DNA of 64,000 nt from Streptomyces sp. B21-105 (GTDB lineage: Bacteria; Actinomycetota; Actinomycetes; Streptomycetales; Streptomycetaceae): NCBI RefSeq assembly GCF_036898465.1, contig NZ_JARUMJ010000001.1, forward strand, positions 372,001-436,000, read 5' to 3'. Position numbers and translations under genes: made by a program. A model generated the notes under the pieces. It was given only the letters and a program-made list of their open reading frames with translations, was not told the DNA's origin and ran no database searches. Below are positions 41,606-51,042 of the stretch, in pieces; position 1 is the first letter of the stretch; each line of letters starts with the position of its first letter.

Positions 41606-41916
41606 GGCCACTCCTCGACTGATACGACAAATATGACAACTGCGACAAGCTCGTGGATGCTTGCGGGAAACGGCGACTGATGTTGCTTATTACGGCACGC
41701 ATCTCACGGGTCGCAACAAGCATCGTGGAGGGCCGACCAGCGGTCAAGGCGTCGCACCCCGCGGAAGTCGCCGACGCGGCATCCGCGGACACGGCCGGAG
41801 CCGCCGGAGCGGCATCCGCGCACACGAAGGGGCGCCGCCCGCTCGGTGAGCGTGGCGGCGCCCGGGGGTGGAGCGGCGCCCGGGGTGGAGCGGCGCGCCC
41901 GGGGGTGTCGTCGGGA
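41606..41916. promoter_or_regulatory. 311-bp region upstream of mscR
   Basis: No gene is evident. The part near mscR (41630-41720) is relatively AT-rich and must contain its promoter. The left-hand genes on the same strand end at 41917, and a strong hairpin (41830-41863) lies between. Two near-copies of GCGCCCGGGGTGGAGCG sit at 41860-41895. Confidence 0.6.
41830..41863 (-). terminator. long GC-rich terminator hairpin
   Basis: Ten-base outer arms (GGGCGCCGCC / GGCGGCGCCC) plus an inner CGCTC-ggt-GAGCG stem make a 15-bp stem with one bulged T and a 3-base loop. It follows the stop of the DUF3618 gene on the minus strand and should end that operon. Confidence 0.85.
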
Positions 41917-42339
41917 CTACTTCCGGCCGTGCCGCAGGAGCAGGAAGGCGAGGGCGGCGGCCGCGGCAAGGCCGATGACCGCTGCGCGGTGGTCGCGGAC
42001 CGGCTCGGGCGCCTTGTCCTGCCACAGCCGTTCGGCCTGCCCCGCCCTGGTCCTGACCTGCCCCGCGGCCGCGGCCGCCTTGTCCTTCACCGGAGCGGGG
42101 ACCTTCTCCTCCAGGGCGTGGGCCGCCTCGGCGGCCTTCGCCCTGGCCTGTTCGGACAGATGCGTCGCCTTCGCGCCCGCGTGTTCCTTCAGCTCGGCCG
42201 CCTTCTCCTGGGTGCGGGCCTTCACATCCGTCTTCGCGGCCAGCGACTCGACCGTCGCGCCGAGCTCGTGGCGCGTCCGCTCGACCCGGCGGCGCAGCTC
42301 GTCGGGGCCCGTGGGCTCGTTCTGGGAGGGCTGGGTCAT
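41917..42339 (-). CDS. DUF3618-type membrane-anchored helical protein
   Basis: A 140-residue protein with an N-terminal GPDELRRRVERTRHELGATV segment typical of DUF3618, a long Ala/Lys/Glu-rich helical middle (residues 35-105, probably coiled coil), and one C-terminal membrane helix (AVIGLAAAAALAFLLL) followed by RHGRK. It is co-translated with the holin-like gene (ATGA overlap). Such pairs are found in many actinobacteria and are linked to the envelope, but the function is unknown. Confidence 0.8.
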   Translation of the reverse strand: MTQPSQNEPTGPDELRRRVERTRHELGATVESLAAKTDVKARTQEKAAELKEHAGAKATHLSEQARAKAAEAAHALEEKVPAPVKDKAAAAAGQVRTRAGQAERLWQDKAPEPVRDHRAAVIGLAAAAALAFLLLRHGRK

Positions 42340-42779
42340 CGTCGTGCACTCTCCTTGATCTCCGACACATCGGCCTTCACGCTCTGCACGGCGCGCTCGG
42401 GCACCGGCGGGGCGGCCCGGCCGACCTGCTTCTTGCCGGTCAGCGCCAGTACGGCGGTGATCACCGCCAGCACGCCGGTGACGATCAGGGCGGCGGCCCA
42501 CACCGGGAGCGGCACCGCGAGCCCGGCGATCGCGGCGGCGATCAGCGCCTGAAGGGTGAGGACGCCGAAGAGCCCGGCCCCGCCGAACAGTCCGCCGCCC
42601 TTGCCGTACCGCTTTCCTTTCTCGGCCATCTCCGCCTGCGCGAGCCGCATCTCGCCGCGCACCAGCTCGCTCAGCTGCTGCGAGGCGCGTTGCACCAGTG
42701 CGCCGACGGAGTCCCCGCCGTTCTCGGCGCTGCGTACGCCATGGCCGCCGCTCCTGCCGTACCGGCCCGTCTCAGCCAT
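42336..42779 (-). CDS. holin-superfamily-like membrane protein (DUF1469 type)
   Basis: The product (147 aa) has a helical N-terminal part (SVGALVQRASQQLSELVRGE) and two membrane helices (about residues 65-85 and 90-110), the pattern of actinobacterial Phage_holin_3_6/DUF1469 proteins. Despite the name these are chromosomal housekeeping proteins. ATG 42779 is chosen because AAGGGG lies eight bases before it; two more starts lie two and three codons upstream. It is first in the operon with the DUF3618 gene. Confidence 0.85.
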   Translation of the reverse strand: MAETGRYGRSGGHGVRSAENGGDSVGALVQRASQQLSELVRGEMRLAQAEMAEKGKRYGKGGGLFGGAGLFGVLTLQALIAAAIAGLAVPLPVWAAALIVTGVLAVITAVLALTGKKQVGRAAPPVPERAVQSVKADVSEIKESARR

Positions 42780-42991
42780 CCTCATCACCCCTTTTCAGCA
42801 TGCGATGCCCGCCGAGTACCCGCCGAACGGCAAGAAAGGCATACGGACCGCTCCTTTTCGGACCGGACACCCCGCGTGACGCCTGACCGCGGGCCGGGCG
42901 GGTGCACCCGGTTGGACCCCCGCCTCGCGCGGCGGCGCCGGTCGTTGCCTAGCGTCGAGGCGAAGGCCACCTCGGCCGGGAGGAGACGCCC

Positions 42992-43474
42992 ATGCCAAGC
43001 CGCGCCACCCTCGCAGGCATAGCCGCCACGATCCTGACCACCACGATCCTGACCGTCGCTCTCCTGAGCGGCGTCGCCCACGCCCAGGACCTGAACTGCA
43101 GCGACTTCACCTCCCAGGAAGACGCCCAGGCCGTCTTCGACCAGGACCGCAGCGACCCCAACCGGCTCGACGAGGACCGGGGACCGGACGACGGCATCGC
43201 CTGCGAGGTCCTCCCCCACCGGTCGCTGCCCACCCTGGCTCCCGCGACGAGCAGCCCCGCACCGCGGTCGATCAGCCCCGCACCGGTCGTGAGCGGTTCC
43301 GCGACCGCCTCGGGCAGCCCCGCGCCGCTGCCCGCCCTCGGCGTCCGGGGAGGCGTCGGCGGCGCCGTCACCGGCGGCCCGACCGGCTGGGACGTCGGCA
43401 TCGGCGCAACCCTCACCGCGGCGGGCCTGCTGGCCGCAGCCGGCTGTGTACGACGTCGCCGGCGCCGTCTGTAG
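42992..43474 (+). CDS. secreted excalibur calcium-binding domain protein with C-terminal anchor helix
   Basis: The product (160 aa) has a signal peptide (cleavage after AHA, about residue 31) and an excalibur domain (about 33-73). The latter contains two conserved cysteines and the acidic DEDRGPDDGIACE calcium loop. A Ser/Pro/Ala-rich linker, a C-terminal membrane helix and a terminal run of arginines (CVRRRRRRL) follow, as in LPXTG-free wall-anchored proteins. GGAGGAG precedes the ATG at 42992. It is likely cell-surface located; function unknown. Confidence 0.87.
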   Translation: MPSRATLAGIAATILTTTILTVALLSGVAHAQDLNCSDFTSQEDAQAVFDQDRSDPNRLDEDRGPDDGIACEVLPHRSLPTLAPATSSPAPRSISPAPVVSGSATASGSPAPLPALGVRGGVGGAVTGGPTGWDVGIGATLTAAGLLAAAGCVRRRRRRL

Positions 43475-43554
43475 TCGCGCACACCGCGGCCGCGAGCGTT
43501 CCCCTGCCCGCCCGATGTGCCGGGCCGCGGCAGTCGGGGTACGCGGAGCGGAAC

Positions 43555-44064
43555 ATGCAGACCTTCCTGCCGCATCCGGACTTCACCGCGTCGGCAGCCG
43601 CCCTGGACCCACGGCGGCTGGGCAAACAGCGCGTCGAGGCACTCCAGGTGCTGCGCGGCCTGACCGTCGCGGGCTACGGGTGGCGCCACCATCCGGCGGT
43701 GCGCATGTGGACCGGCTACGAGGAGGCGCTGGTGCGCTACGGCCTCGAGGTCTGCGGCGTCTGGACGGCGACCGGCCGCGCGGACACCTGCGCCGCCTCG
43801 CTGATGACCGCCTTCGCCGGCCGACGGCCCGGCGTCCGCACCCAGCAGGAGCTCGCCGAGGCGCGCGAGCTGCCGCCGTGGCTGGGTGACGCCGCCTTCC
43901 ACCGCAGTCACCGGTCGGCACTCGTGCGCAAGGATCCGGCGTTCTACACGGCACGGTTCCCGGACGTGCCCGACGATCTGCCGTACGTCTGGCCGGCGTC
44001 GGACCGGGATGACGACCGGCCGCCGCAGAGGCGGGCGCAGGGTCGGGCGCAGAGGCGGGCGTAG
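43555..44064 (+). CDS. MSMEG_6728-type protein (pyrimidine dimer glycosylase-like)
   Basis: A 169-residue soluble protein whose N-terminus (MQTFLPHPDFTASAAALD then RRLGKQRVEALQVL) and WRHHPAVRMWTGYEEAL segment identify the conserved family named after MSMEG_6728. The family shares the fold of T4 endonuclease V-type pyrimidine dimer DNA glycosylases, but enzymatic proof in actinobacteria is not known to me. The C-terminal 20 residues are Arg/Gln repeats. The ATG at 43555 follows GGAGCGG. Confidence 0.75.
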   Translation: MQTFLPHPDFTASAAALDPRRLGKQRVEALQVLRGLTVAGYGWRHHPAVRMWTGYEEALVRYGLEVCGVWTATGRADTCAASLMTAFAGRRPGVRTQQELAEARELPPWLGDAAFHRSHRSALVRKDPAFYTARFPDVPDDLPYVWPASDRDDDRPPQRRAQGRAQRRA

Positions 44065-44145
44065 GCCGCTGTCGGCGCGCCGACGGCGAGTCCGATTTAC
44101 GGAGAATGCACGCATGGGCCGGGTGAGGGCGGATACCCGAGCGGC

Positions 44146-45207
44146 ATGGTACGGACACTGAAGCGGCACGGACGGCACAACGGGCGCGGTACGGCCGCCC
44201 CGGAGGCGGAGCGCGGCCGGGCAGCCGCCGCGGGGCCGGACGAGCAGGTGGAGGAACGGGCCCCGGACAGTCCGACGGAGCTGCCCAGGCACTCCTGGAA
44301 AGCGGTGCTCAAAGGCACGCTCAAGGAGTTCAAGAAGGACGAGCTGACCGACCGGGCGGCGGCCCTGACCTACTACGGGATCCTGGCGCTGTTCCCGGCA
44401 CTCCTCGCACTCGTGTCCCTGCTGGGCATCATCGGGCAGTCGGCGACGCAGCAGGTGCTGGACAACATCCAGAAGCTCGCCCCCGGCCCGGCGCAGGACA
44501 TCCTGCGCAACGCCGTGCGGCAGATGCAGGGTGGCAGCGGGCTGGGCTCGGTCATGGCGATCGTGGGCCTGGTCCTCGCGGTGTGGTCGGCGTCCGGCTA
44601 CGTCGCCGCGTTCATCCGCAGCGCGAACGCGGTCTACGACGTCCCCGAGGGCCGTCCGGTGTGGAAGGTGCTGCCGGTCCGGGTCGGCGTCACCGTGGTC
44701 CTCATGGTGATGGCCGTGATCAGCGCGTTGATCGTGGTGTTCACCGGCGGCCTCGCGCGCCAGGCGGGCACCGCCCTCGGGGTCGGCGACGCTGGACTGA
44801 CGGCGTGGTCGATCGCCAAATGGCCGGTGCTGGTGGTTCTGGTCACGATCATGATCGCGCTGCTGTACTGGGCGACCCCTAACGCGAAGGTCCGCGGCTT
44901 CCGCTGGATCACGCCGGGGAGCTTCCTCGCGCTGCTGATCTGGATGATCGCCTCCGCCGGGTTCGCGCTCTACGTGGCGAACTTCGCGTCGTACAACAAG
45001 ACGTACGGCACGCTCGCGGGTGTGATCGTCTTCCTGGTGTGGCTGTGGATCACCAACCTGGCGATTCTGCTCGGTCTGGAGTTCGATGCCGAGCTGGCGC
45101 GCCAGCGCGCCGTCGCCGGGGGCCACCCGGCCGACGAGGAGCCGTACATCCAGCCGCGCGACACCCGTAAGTGGGACGAGGAGGACCATCGCCGCCTCGG
45201 TTCCTGA
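44146..45207 (+). CDS. YihY/BrkB-family membrane protein
   Basis: The product (353 aa) has a hydrophilic basic N-terminus of about 60 residues and then six membrane helices. Family segments include DRAAALTYYGILALFPALLA, GYVAAFIRSANAVYDVPEGRP and VFLVWLWITNLAILLGLEFD. It belongs to the BrkB/YihY group once mislabelled as ribonuclease BN; its role is probably transport or envelope maintenance. ATG 44146 is the first good start. A hairpin (45252-45285) follows. Confidence 0.9.
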   Translation: MVRTLKRHGRHNGRGTAAPEAERGRAAAAGPDEQVEERAPDSPTELPRHSWKAVLKGTLKEFKKDELTDRAAALTYYGILALFPALLALVSLLGIIGQSATQQVLDNIQKLAPGPAQDILRNAVRQMQGGSGLGSVMAIVGLVLAVWSASGYVAAFIRSANAVYDVPEGRPVWKVLPVRVGVTVVLMVMAVISALIVVFTGGLARQAGTALGVGDAGLTAWSIAKWPVLVVLVTIMIALLYWATPNAKVRGFRWITPGSFLALLIWMIASAGFALYVANFASYNKTYGTLAGVIVFLVWLWITNLAILLGLEFDAELARQRAVAGGHPADEEPYIQPRDTRKWDEEDHRRLGS

Positions 45208-45251
45208 CCTGCGGGCGCGGTCGCCCCTCGCGGGACCGGTCGCCTCCTTCG

Positions 45252-45285
45252 GGCCCCTCCGTCGTCATCCGTGACGGGAGGGGCC
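45252..45285 (+). terminator. terminator hairpin after the BrkB gene
   Basis: GGCCCCTCCGTC pairs with GACGGGAGGGGCC across a 9-base loop with a single bulge. It lies 45 bases after the stop of the YihY/BrkB gene. Confidence 0.75.
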
Positions 45286-45322
45286 TCCTCGGCCCGTCCT
45301 GCGCGACAGGAGCTTCGCGTCA

Positions 45323-45364
45323 GGCGGTTCGCTGCGGGCGGTTCGCGACGGGCGGTTCGCGACA
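45323..45364. repeat. three 14-bp tandem repeats
   Basis: GGCGGTTCGCTGCG, GGCGGTTCGCGACG and GGCGGTTCGCGACA follow one another upstream of the xylose transporter operon. Confidence 0.85.
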
Positions 45365-45496
45365 GGACCTGTCAAGAACGTCGTCGCGATAGGCCGTTCG
45401 CCGCCCGGAACGGGACAGGGCGGCAGACATGACTACGCTTGGCAGGAGTCGCTCATCACGGGATAAAATCTGACAAATTTCCCTAAGGAACCGAAG

Positions 45497-46618
45497 ATGG
45501 GTCTCCGCGTCAGCCTTTCGGCCGGGAAGGGCCGGTCCCTCGTCCGTGCGTCCATGGCGCTCACGGTCGCCGTCGTCCTGACCCTGTCCGGGGCCTGTGC
45601 CGGGGCCGGCGGGAGCGGTGGAAGCGGCGACGGGGAGGACAACCCCACCGTCGGCCTGCTGCTCCCGGGCGGCGGCGCCTCCCGATTCGGCCAGTTCGAC
45701 CGGCCGCTGATCGAGAAGAAGCTGAAGGAGCTGTGCCCGCACTGCCCCACGACCTTCGCCGCCACGCCCGACCCGGCCATCCAGCGGCAGCAGCTCGAGT
45801 CCATGATCACGAGGGGGGTGGACGTGCTGATCGTCGCCGCCGTCGACCCGGAGCTGCTGCGCCCGTCGGTCGAGGCCGCGCACCGGGCCGGCATTCCGGT
45901 CGTCGCCTACGACCGGCTCGCGCAGGGCCCGATCTCCGGTTACGTCACCTTCGACGGCGCGCAGGTCGGCAAGCTCCAGGGCGAGGCACTCCTCAAGGGC
46001 ATGGGGGCGAAGGCGCCCGGCGGGCAGATCGTCATGATGAACGGGGCCACCACCGATCCCAACGCCGCCTGGTTCAAGCAGGGGGCCCTCGACGTCCTCC
46101 GGGGCAAGGTGAAGATCGGCAAGTCGTACGACGTCGTCGGCTGGCGGCCGGAGAACGCCTTCGTCGACATGCGCAGCGCCATCGCCGCGCTGGGCGGGGG
46201 CGACATCGACGGCGTCCTGGCCGCCAACGACAGCCTGGCCGGCGCAGTGATCTCCGCCCTGCGGGCCGCGGGGGTGCGTTCGCTGCCGCCGATCACGGGC
46301 CAGGACGCCGACCTCGCGGCGGTGCGCCGCATCGTCCGGGGCGACCAGTACATGACCGTCTACAAGCCGTACAAGTCGGCGGCCGACGCGACGGCCGAGA
46401 TGGCCGTCGCGGCGGGACGCGGCGAGTCGGTCGGATCCATCGCCACCGGCACCGTCGACAGCGCCACCACGAAGGACATCCCGGCGGTCCTGCTTCCGCC
46501 GGTCTCCGTCACCGTGGGCACCGTCAAGGAGACCCTGGTAAAGGATGGTCTGTACACCATCAGTCAGATATGTCCACCGAGCCTCCGCGCCGCCTGTGCC
46601 GAAGCCGGACTCATCTGA
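45497..46618 (+). CDS. xylF: xylose-type ABC transporter, substrate-binding lipoprotein
   Basis: A 373-residue lipoprotein (lipobox LSGAC at about residue 34) with a type I periplasmic sugar-binding fold. Characteristic segments are VGLLLPGGGASRFGQFDRPL, RGVDVLIVAAVDPELL, VVAYDRLAQG, DGVLAANDSLAGAVISAL and ITGQDADLAAVRRIVRGDQ, as in D-xylose/ribose binding proteins. It starts at ATG 45497 after an AAGGAA site; an AT-rich GATAAAAT stretch with TTGGCA about 19 bases before it (45438-45468) may be the promoter. The ATPase and permease follow. Confidence 0.88.
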   Translation: MGLRVSLSAGKGRSLVRASMALTVAVVLTLSGACAGAGGSGGSGDGEDNPTVGLLLPGGGASRFGQFDRPLIEKKLKELCPHCPTTFAATPDPAIQRQQLESMITRGVDVLIVAAVDPELLRPSVEAAHRAGIPVVAYDRLAQGPISGYVTFDGAQVGKLQGEALLKGMGAKAPGGQIVMMNGATTDPNAAWFKQGALDVLRGKVKIGKSYDVVGWRPENAFVDMRSAIAALGGGDIDGVLAANDSLAGAVISALRAAGVRSLPPITGQDADLAAVRRIVRGDQYMTVYKPYKSAADATAEMAVAAGRGESVGSIATGTVDSATTKDIPAVLLPPVSVTVGTVKETLVKDGLYTISQICPPSLRAACAEAGLI

Positions 46619-46650
46619 CGGGCGTTCCCGGACACGACAGGAGGTGGCCC

Positions 46651-47430
46651 GTGGCGGTTCAGCCCTTGCTGGCGCTGCGCGGCGTCTCCAAGCGGTTCGC
46701 CGCAGTCCAGGCGCTGGTGGACGTGGAGCTGGAGATCCGGGGCGGGGAGGTGGTCGCCCTGGTGGGCGACAACGCCGCCGGCAAGTCCACGCTCGTCAAG
46801 GTGATCTCCGGCGTCGGGCCCGCCGACCGGGGCGTCATCGAGTGGCGCGGCGTCCCCATTCAGATCAAGCGCCCCCAGGACGCCCGGTTGCTGGGCATCG
46901 CGACCGTCTACCAGGACCTCGCGATGTGCGACAACCTCGATGTCGTCGGCAACCTCTTCCTCGGCCGGGAGATCCACCGGCTCGGGGTTCTCGACGAGGT
47001 CGAGATGGAGCGCCGCACCCGCGATCTGCTGCACACCCTGTCCATCCGCATCCCTGACGTGCGGGTGCCGGTCGCCGCCCTGTCCGGCGGTCAGCGGCAG
47101 GTCGTCGCGATCACCCGTTCGCTCCTCGGCGAGCCCCGGCTCCTGCTGCTGGACGAGCCCACCGCCTCCCTGGGCGTCGAGCAGACGACGCAGCTCCTGG
47201 ACCTCATCGAGCAACTGCGCGACCGGGGCCTCGGCGTTCTCCTCATCAGCCACAACATGGGCGACATCAAGGCCGTCGCCGACCGGATCGCCGTCCTGCG
47301 TCTCGGGCGCAACAACGGCGTGTTCGACGTGAACACCGCCTCCCAGGAGCAGATCATCTCCTCCATCACCGGCGCGTCGGACAACGCCGTCGGCCACCGC
47401 TCGACCCGTGCCGAGGAGACCTGGCCGTGA
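46651..47430 (+). CDS. xylG: xylose-type ABC transporter, ATPase
   Basis: The product (259 aa) is a sugar-type ABC ATPase with a single nucleotide-binding domain: Walker A GDNAAGKST, signature LSGGQRQVVAITRSL, Walker B LLLLDEPTASLG, switch His in LISHN. Enterobacterial XylG has two such domains; the single-domain form is usual in actinobacteria. GTG 46651 follows ACAGGAGG. It overlaps the permease gene by four bases (GTGA). Confidence 0.9.
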   Translation: MAVQPLLALRGVSKRFAAVQALVDVELEIRGGEVVALVGDNAAGKSTLVKVISGVGPADRGVIEWRGVPIQIKRPQDARLLGIATVYQDLAMCDNLDVVGNLFLGREIHRLGVLDEVEMERRTRDLLHTLSIRIPDVRVPVAALSGGQRQVVAITRSLLGEPRLLLLDEPTASLGVEQTTQLLDLIEQLRDRGLGVLLISHNMGDIKAVADRIAVLRLGRNNGVFDVNTASQEQIISSITGASDNAVGHRSTRAEETWP

Positions 47431-48686
47431 CGGGGAGGAAGAACGGGGCGCACGCCGACGAGGCCGCGCCCGACACGGGCCGCACGCAGAACCCGGCACG
47501 GCGGGGCGCCGGGGTTCTTCGGGCGGGCGCCGATGCGGTGGGCCGCCGGCTGCACACACACGACCTCGGACCGGTCCCCGTCCTGCTCGCTCTCGTCGTC
47601 ACCTGGACGATCTTCCAGATCCTCGACCACAACTTCCTCTCGCCGCGCAATCTGTCCGTGCTCAGCGTGGACATCGTCGGCACCGGCATGATCGCCGTCG
47701 GCATCGTCTTCGTGCTGCTGATCGGCGAGATCGACCTTTCGGTGGGCTCGCTCGCCGGCCTGGCGGGCGCCGTGTTCGCCTCGCTCAATGTGAACCTCGG
47801 GATGCCGGAATGGCTCGCCGTGATCATCGCGGTGCTCTGCGGCGCGGCCGCCGGGGCGGTGCACGGGTTCTCCTTCGCCCGGATCGGCGTTCCCGCGTTC
47901 GTCGTCACCCTCGCCGGCCTGCTCGCCTGGAACGGCCTGATGCTCTACCTGCTGGGGACCGAGACCGCCATCAACTTCGACGAGACCGGTCTGGTCGCCA
48001 CGCTGACCAGCCGCAACTTCAGCTCCGCCGCCGTCACCTACGGCCTGGCGACGCTCGCCCCGGCCGCCTACCTCCTCGCCTCGCTGCGGGAGCACGGACG
48101 CCGCGCCGCAGCCGGGATGCCGGGCCCGCCGGTGAGCGGGATCTGGGTGCGCGCGGCCCTGCTGGCGATCGTCGCGTTCGGCGCCGTCCTGGTCCTGAAC
48201 CGGTTCGAGGGAGTGCCGCTCGCCCTGCTGATCTTCCTCGCGGTCGTCGTCGCCTCGGACCTCTTCCTGCGCCGCACGCCGTACGGCCGGCAGGTCCTCG
48301 CCCTGGGCGGCGGCGTCGAGGCGGCCCGGCGATCCGGCCTGGACGTGACGCGCGTGCGGATCGCGGTGTTCGTGGCGTCGGGGACGCTGGCGGCGGTCGG
48401 CGGCCTGTTCGTCGCGTCGCGCCTCACCTCGGCGAGCCAGGTGCCGGGCTCCGGCATGCTGCTGATCAACGCCATCGCCGCAGCCGTCGTCGGCGGCACC
48501 AGCCTGTTCGGCGGGCGCGGCTCGCCCTGGTCGGCGCTGCTGGGCGTGCTCATGATCCAGTCGATCGCCTCCGGCATGGCGCTGCTGGGGGTCGAGCCCC
48601 CGGTGCAGTTCATGGTCACCGGCGGGGTGCTGTACACCGCGGTGGTCCTGGACTCCCTGGCCCGCCGCGCCGCACGCGCCCGGTGA
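47427..48686 (+). CDS. xylH: xylose-type ABC transporter, permease
   Basis: A 419-residue BPD_transp_2-type permease with about ten membrane helices. Family segments are GMIAVGIVFVLLIGEIDLSV, NFSSAAVTYG, the cytoplasmic ALGGGVEAARRSGLDV loop and AAAVVGGTSLFGGRGS near the end. The first 50 residues are soluble and Arg/Asp-rich. It overlaps the ATPase gene by four bases and ends the operon. Bases 48687-48932 hold no gene that I can support. Confidence 0.92.
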   Translation: MTGRKNGAHADEAAPDTGRTQNPARRGAGVLRAGADAVGRRLHTHDLGPVPVLLALVVTWTIFQILDHNFLSPRNLSVLSVDIVGTGMIAVGIVFVLLIGEIDLSVGSLAGLAGAVFASLNVNLGMPEWLAVIIAVLCGAAAGAVHGFSFARIGVPAFVVTLAGLLAWNGLMLYLLGTETAINFDETGLVATLTSRNFSSAAVTYGLATLAPAAYLLASLREHGRRAAAGMPGPPVSGIWVRAALLAIVAFGAVLVLNRFEGVPLALLIFLAVVVASDLFLRRTPYGRQVLALGGGVEAARRSGLDVTRVRIAVFVASGTLAAVGGLFVASRLTSASQVPGSGMLLINAIAAAVVGGTSLFGGRGSPWSALLGVLMIQSIASGMALLGVEPPVQFMVTGGVLYTAVVLDSLARRAARAR

Positions 48687-48932
48687 CGCCCCTGAACAAG
48701 CACCCCTGAAGACGCGGCACGCCATCAGGACGAGGCGTTGGCCTCGGGCGGAAAACTCCTGTGCGCCGGCTCGCACACCTCTGCGATCATCCCCGGATGG
48801 ACGACAGTCTCGTCTCGCTGGTCATCCGAAATCCGCGCGGCCTGATCCCGGGCTGAGTGCTGGCGTTGGCCGCGGCGAGGCCATGAAGGGGCCCGGTCGG
48901 CCGGGAGGTGCGTACGGGGCGCGGGGACGGCG

Positions 48933-50537
48933 CTATCGCAGCAGGTCGAACCGTACGTCCCGCCACATCGCGCGCGCTGGGGACCGGGCGTCGTCGGTCA
49001 GCTGGTCGTCGGGAACGGACCAGACCTTCACCGGAGTGGCGCCGGCCGTGAGCGCCGGCCAGCCCGGGTCCCCGTCGGCGGCGAAGCCGACCCATGCGCG
49101 CATCATTCGCCGGGACAGGGCGCGGTCCGGGTCGTCGGGGGCGCCGCCGATGAGGAAGGCGGCGCCGGGCGCGTCCAGGTTGCCGAAGGCGAACGGAATG
49201 TCGGCGGTGTGCCAGGGCCGTGCCTCGCCGTCCGGCGTCCGGCGGCGGCGGGCGAAGCGGGACGCGTGGGCCCGGCCGCCCGCCCGCGCGTGGTGCTCGG
49301 CGAGCCGACTGCCGTACTCCCCGAATCGGGCGTCGCCGAAGAGGGCGAGGTACCGGTCGAGCAGCGGGGCGTCGGGCATGAGGGCGCGGTAGCCGTCGAG
49401 CAGGCGGGCGGGCAGACCGAGAACGCGGGCGAAGTCCGCGAGTTCGGCCTCCGACGAGATCTCCCGTACACCGCCGACGGCGTGCAGGAACCAGCACTCC
49501 TCGACCGTGTGGCACACCAGGAGGTCCACGTCGCGGGCGACGCCCGTGTCCAGTGCACAGAGCGGGTCGGTGGGCAGTACGTCGCCGTCCACGACCGGCT
49601 GGAAGACCACCGGGTCGTAGGCCTGCGGCGCCGCCACCGGGTCGTCCCGGAGCTGACCGGCGACCCTGTCGGACGCGGCCACCAGCCGGTGCGGGGAGGC
49701 GGAGAGCAGCCCTTCGCCCGTCGGGGCGACTTCGGCCTCGGCCGCGATCCGCCGGGCGACGGCGGCCGCCGTCGCCACGGGGTAGAACGCGTTGGGCACG
49801 CTGTGGGCGATCGCTCTGCGGAACAGTCCTCGCGTCTCCTCCCTCGCCATCAGGCACGCGATCGATCCGGCTCCGGCGGAGTGCCCTGCCACCGTGACGC
49901 GGTCGGGGTCGCCGCCGAACGCGGCGATGTTGTCGCGGACCCAGCGCAGCGCGGCCGTCTGGTCCAGCAGCCCCCGGTTGTCGGGGAAGCCCGGCACATG
50001 ACCGAACCCCTCGAATCCGACACGGTAGTTGCAGCCGACCACGACCGCGCCGGCACGGGCGAGCGCGCCGCCGTCGAAGTCGGGCTGGGCGGAGGAGCCG
50101 AAGGTGTAGGCGCCTCCGTGAATCCAGAACAGCACCGGCAGGGGGCCGGCGTCCGAAAGCGCCGACGTCGGCGCCCAGACGTTGACGCTGAGAACGTCCT
50201 CGTCGCCCTCCTGCCACACCGGTGAGCCGGGCAGCCGCGCCGACTGCGGCGCGATGGGTCCGAAACGGCGGCAGTCCCGCGCGGCGCCCGGGTCCACGAG
50301 GGGCTGCGGCGCGCGGAAGCGGTTCGGCCCGAAGGGCGGGGCGGCGTACGGGATGCCGAGGACGGCCGTCACGCCGTCGGGTGACCGTTCGCCGCGCAGC
50401 ACGCCGCTCGTCGTCCGGAATCTCGCAGCCCCGGGCTCGGCGCCCGGGGCGTCTGCCGTGCGGCGCCCTGCTCTCCTCCCGTGGCCTCTCCGGTCGGTGG
50501 GACGCGCACGGTGCGGTCGTCCTCGGGGCTCAGGCAT
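48933..50537 (-). CDS. type B carboxylesterase
   Basis: The product (534 aa) is a para-nitrobenzyl-esterase-like alpha/beta hydrolase. The nucleophile lies in GHSAGAG, the oxyanion region in PVLFWIHGGAYTFGSS, and the DVLSVNVWAP and VVVGCNYRVGFEGFG segments are typical. No signal peptide is visible: the first 40 residues are Arg/Pro/Ala-rich. The ATG at 50537 overlaps the RidA gene by eight bases, suggesting coupling, but a start further inside is possible. Substrate unknown. Confidence 0.85.
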   Translation of the reverse strand: MPEPRGRPHRARPTDRRGHGRRAGRRTADAPGAEPGAARFRTTSGVLRGERSPDGVTAVLGIPYAAPPFGPNRFRAPQPLVDPGAARDCRRFGPIAPQSARLPGSPVWQEGDEDVLSVNVWAPTSALSDAGPLPVLFWIHGGAYTFGSSAQPDFDGGALARAGAVVVGCNYRVGFEGFGHVPGFPDNRGLLDQTAALRWVRDNIAAFGGDPDRVTVAGHSAGAGSIACLMAREETRGLFRRAIAHSVPNAFYPVATAAAVARRIAAEAEVAPTGEGLLSASPHRLVAASDRVAGQLRDDPVAAPQAYDPVVFQPVVDGDVLPTDPLCALDTGVARDVDLLVCHTVEECWFLHAVGGVREISSEAELADFARVLGLPARLLDGYRALMPDAPLLDRYLALFGDARFGEYGSRLAEHHARAGGRAHASRFARRRRTPDGEARPWHTADIPFAFGNLDAPGAAFLIGGAPDDPDRALSRRMMRAWVGFAADGDPGWPALTAGATPVKVWSVPDDQLTDDARSPARAMWRDVRFDLLR

Positions 50538-50940
50538 CGAGGACTGCGGCGACGGCCTCGATCTCGACGAGCTGGTCGGTGTAGCCGAGGACGGTGACGC
50601 CCATCAAGGTGCTGGGGACGTCGTGGTCGGCGAACGCGTCCCGGACCACCTTCCAGGCCGTCACGAGGTCCTCCTGCCGGGACGACGCGACGAGCACCCG
50701 GGTGCTGATGACGTCGTGGAGGGACGCGCCCGAAGCGGCTAGCGCGGTCCGCATGTTCTCGACGGCCTTGCTCGCCTGGCCCGCGTAGTCCCCGACCGCC
50801 GCCGTGGAGCCGTCCTCGTTCAGGGGGCACGCCCCGGCGAGGAAGATCAGACGGGATTCGGCGGGCGCCGTGGCCGCATACGCGTACTCGGCGACGTCGG
50901 ACAGGGCGGCGGAGCGGATCAGGGTGACGGCACGAGGCAC
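50530..50940 (-). CDS. RidA-family enamine/imine deaminase-like protein
   Basis: A 136-residue YjgF/YER057c/UK114-type protein: residues such as PAESRLIFLAGACPLNEDG, QASKAVENMRTALAASGASL and STRVLVASS fit the trimeric fold with its active-site arginine. It probably scavenges reactive enamines or takes part in a catabolic step. GTG 50940 is preceded by AAAGGA at about ten bases; an ATG at 50979 would add 13 poorly conserved residues. The esterase gene follows with a short overlap. Confidence 0.85.
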   Translation of the reverse strand: MPRAVTLIRSAALSDVAEYAYAATAPAESRLIFLAGACPLNEDGSTAAVGDYAGQASKAVENMRTALAASGASLHDVISTRVLVASSRQEDLVTAWKVVRDAFADHDVPSTLMGVTVLGYTDQLVEIEAVAAVLDA

Positions 50941-51042
50941 GGTCTGCGGGTCCTTTCCCGGGACGAGGAGCCCGGACATCCTCGCAAAGGCCCGGGGCCC
51001 GCCGCCTCTCCTTTTTCGAACGGCCTTACCGGGGGCCGGTGT

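Noticed and set aside
42336..42779. Prophage holin as a sign of a phage
   Set aside because: The holin-like family is a common chromosomal membrane protein in actinobacteria, and no other phage gene is nearby.
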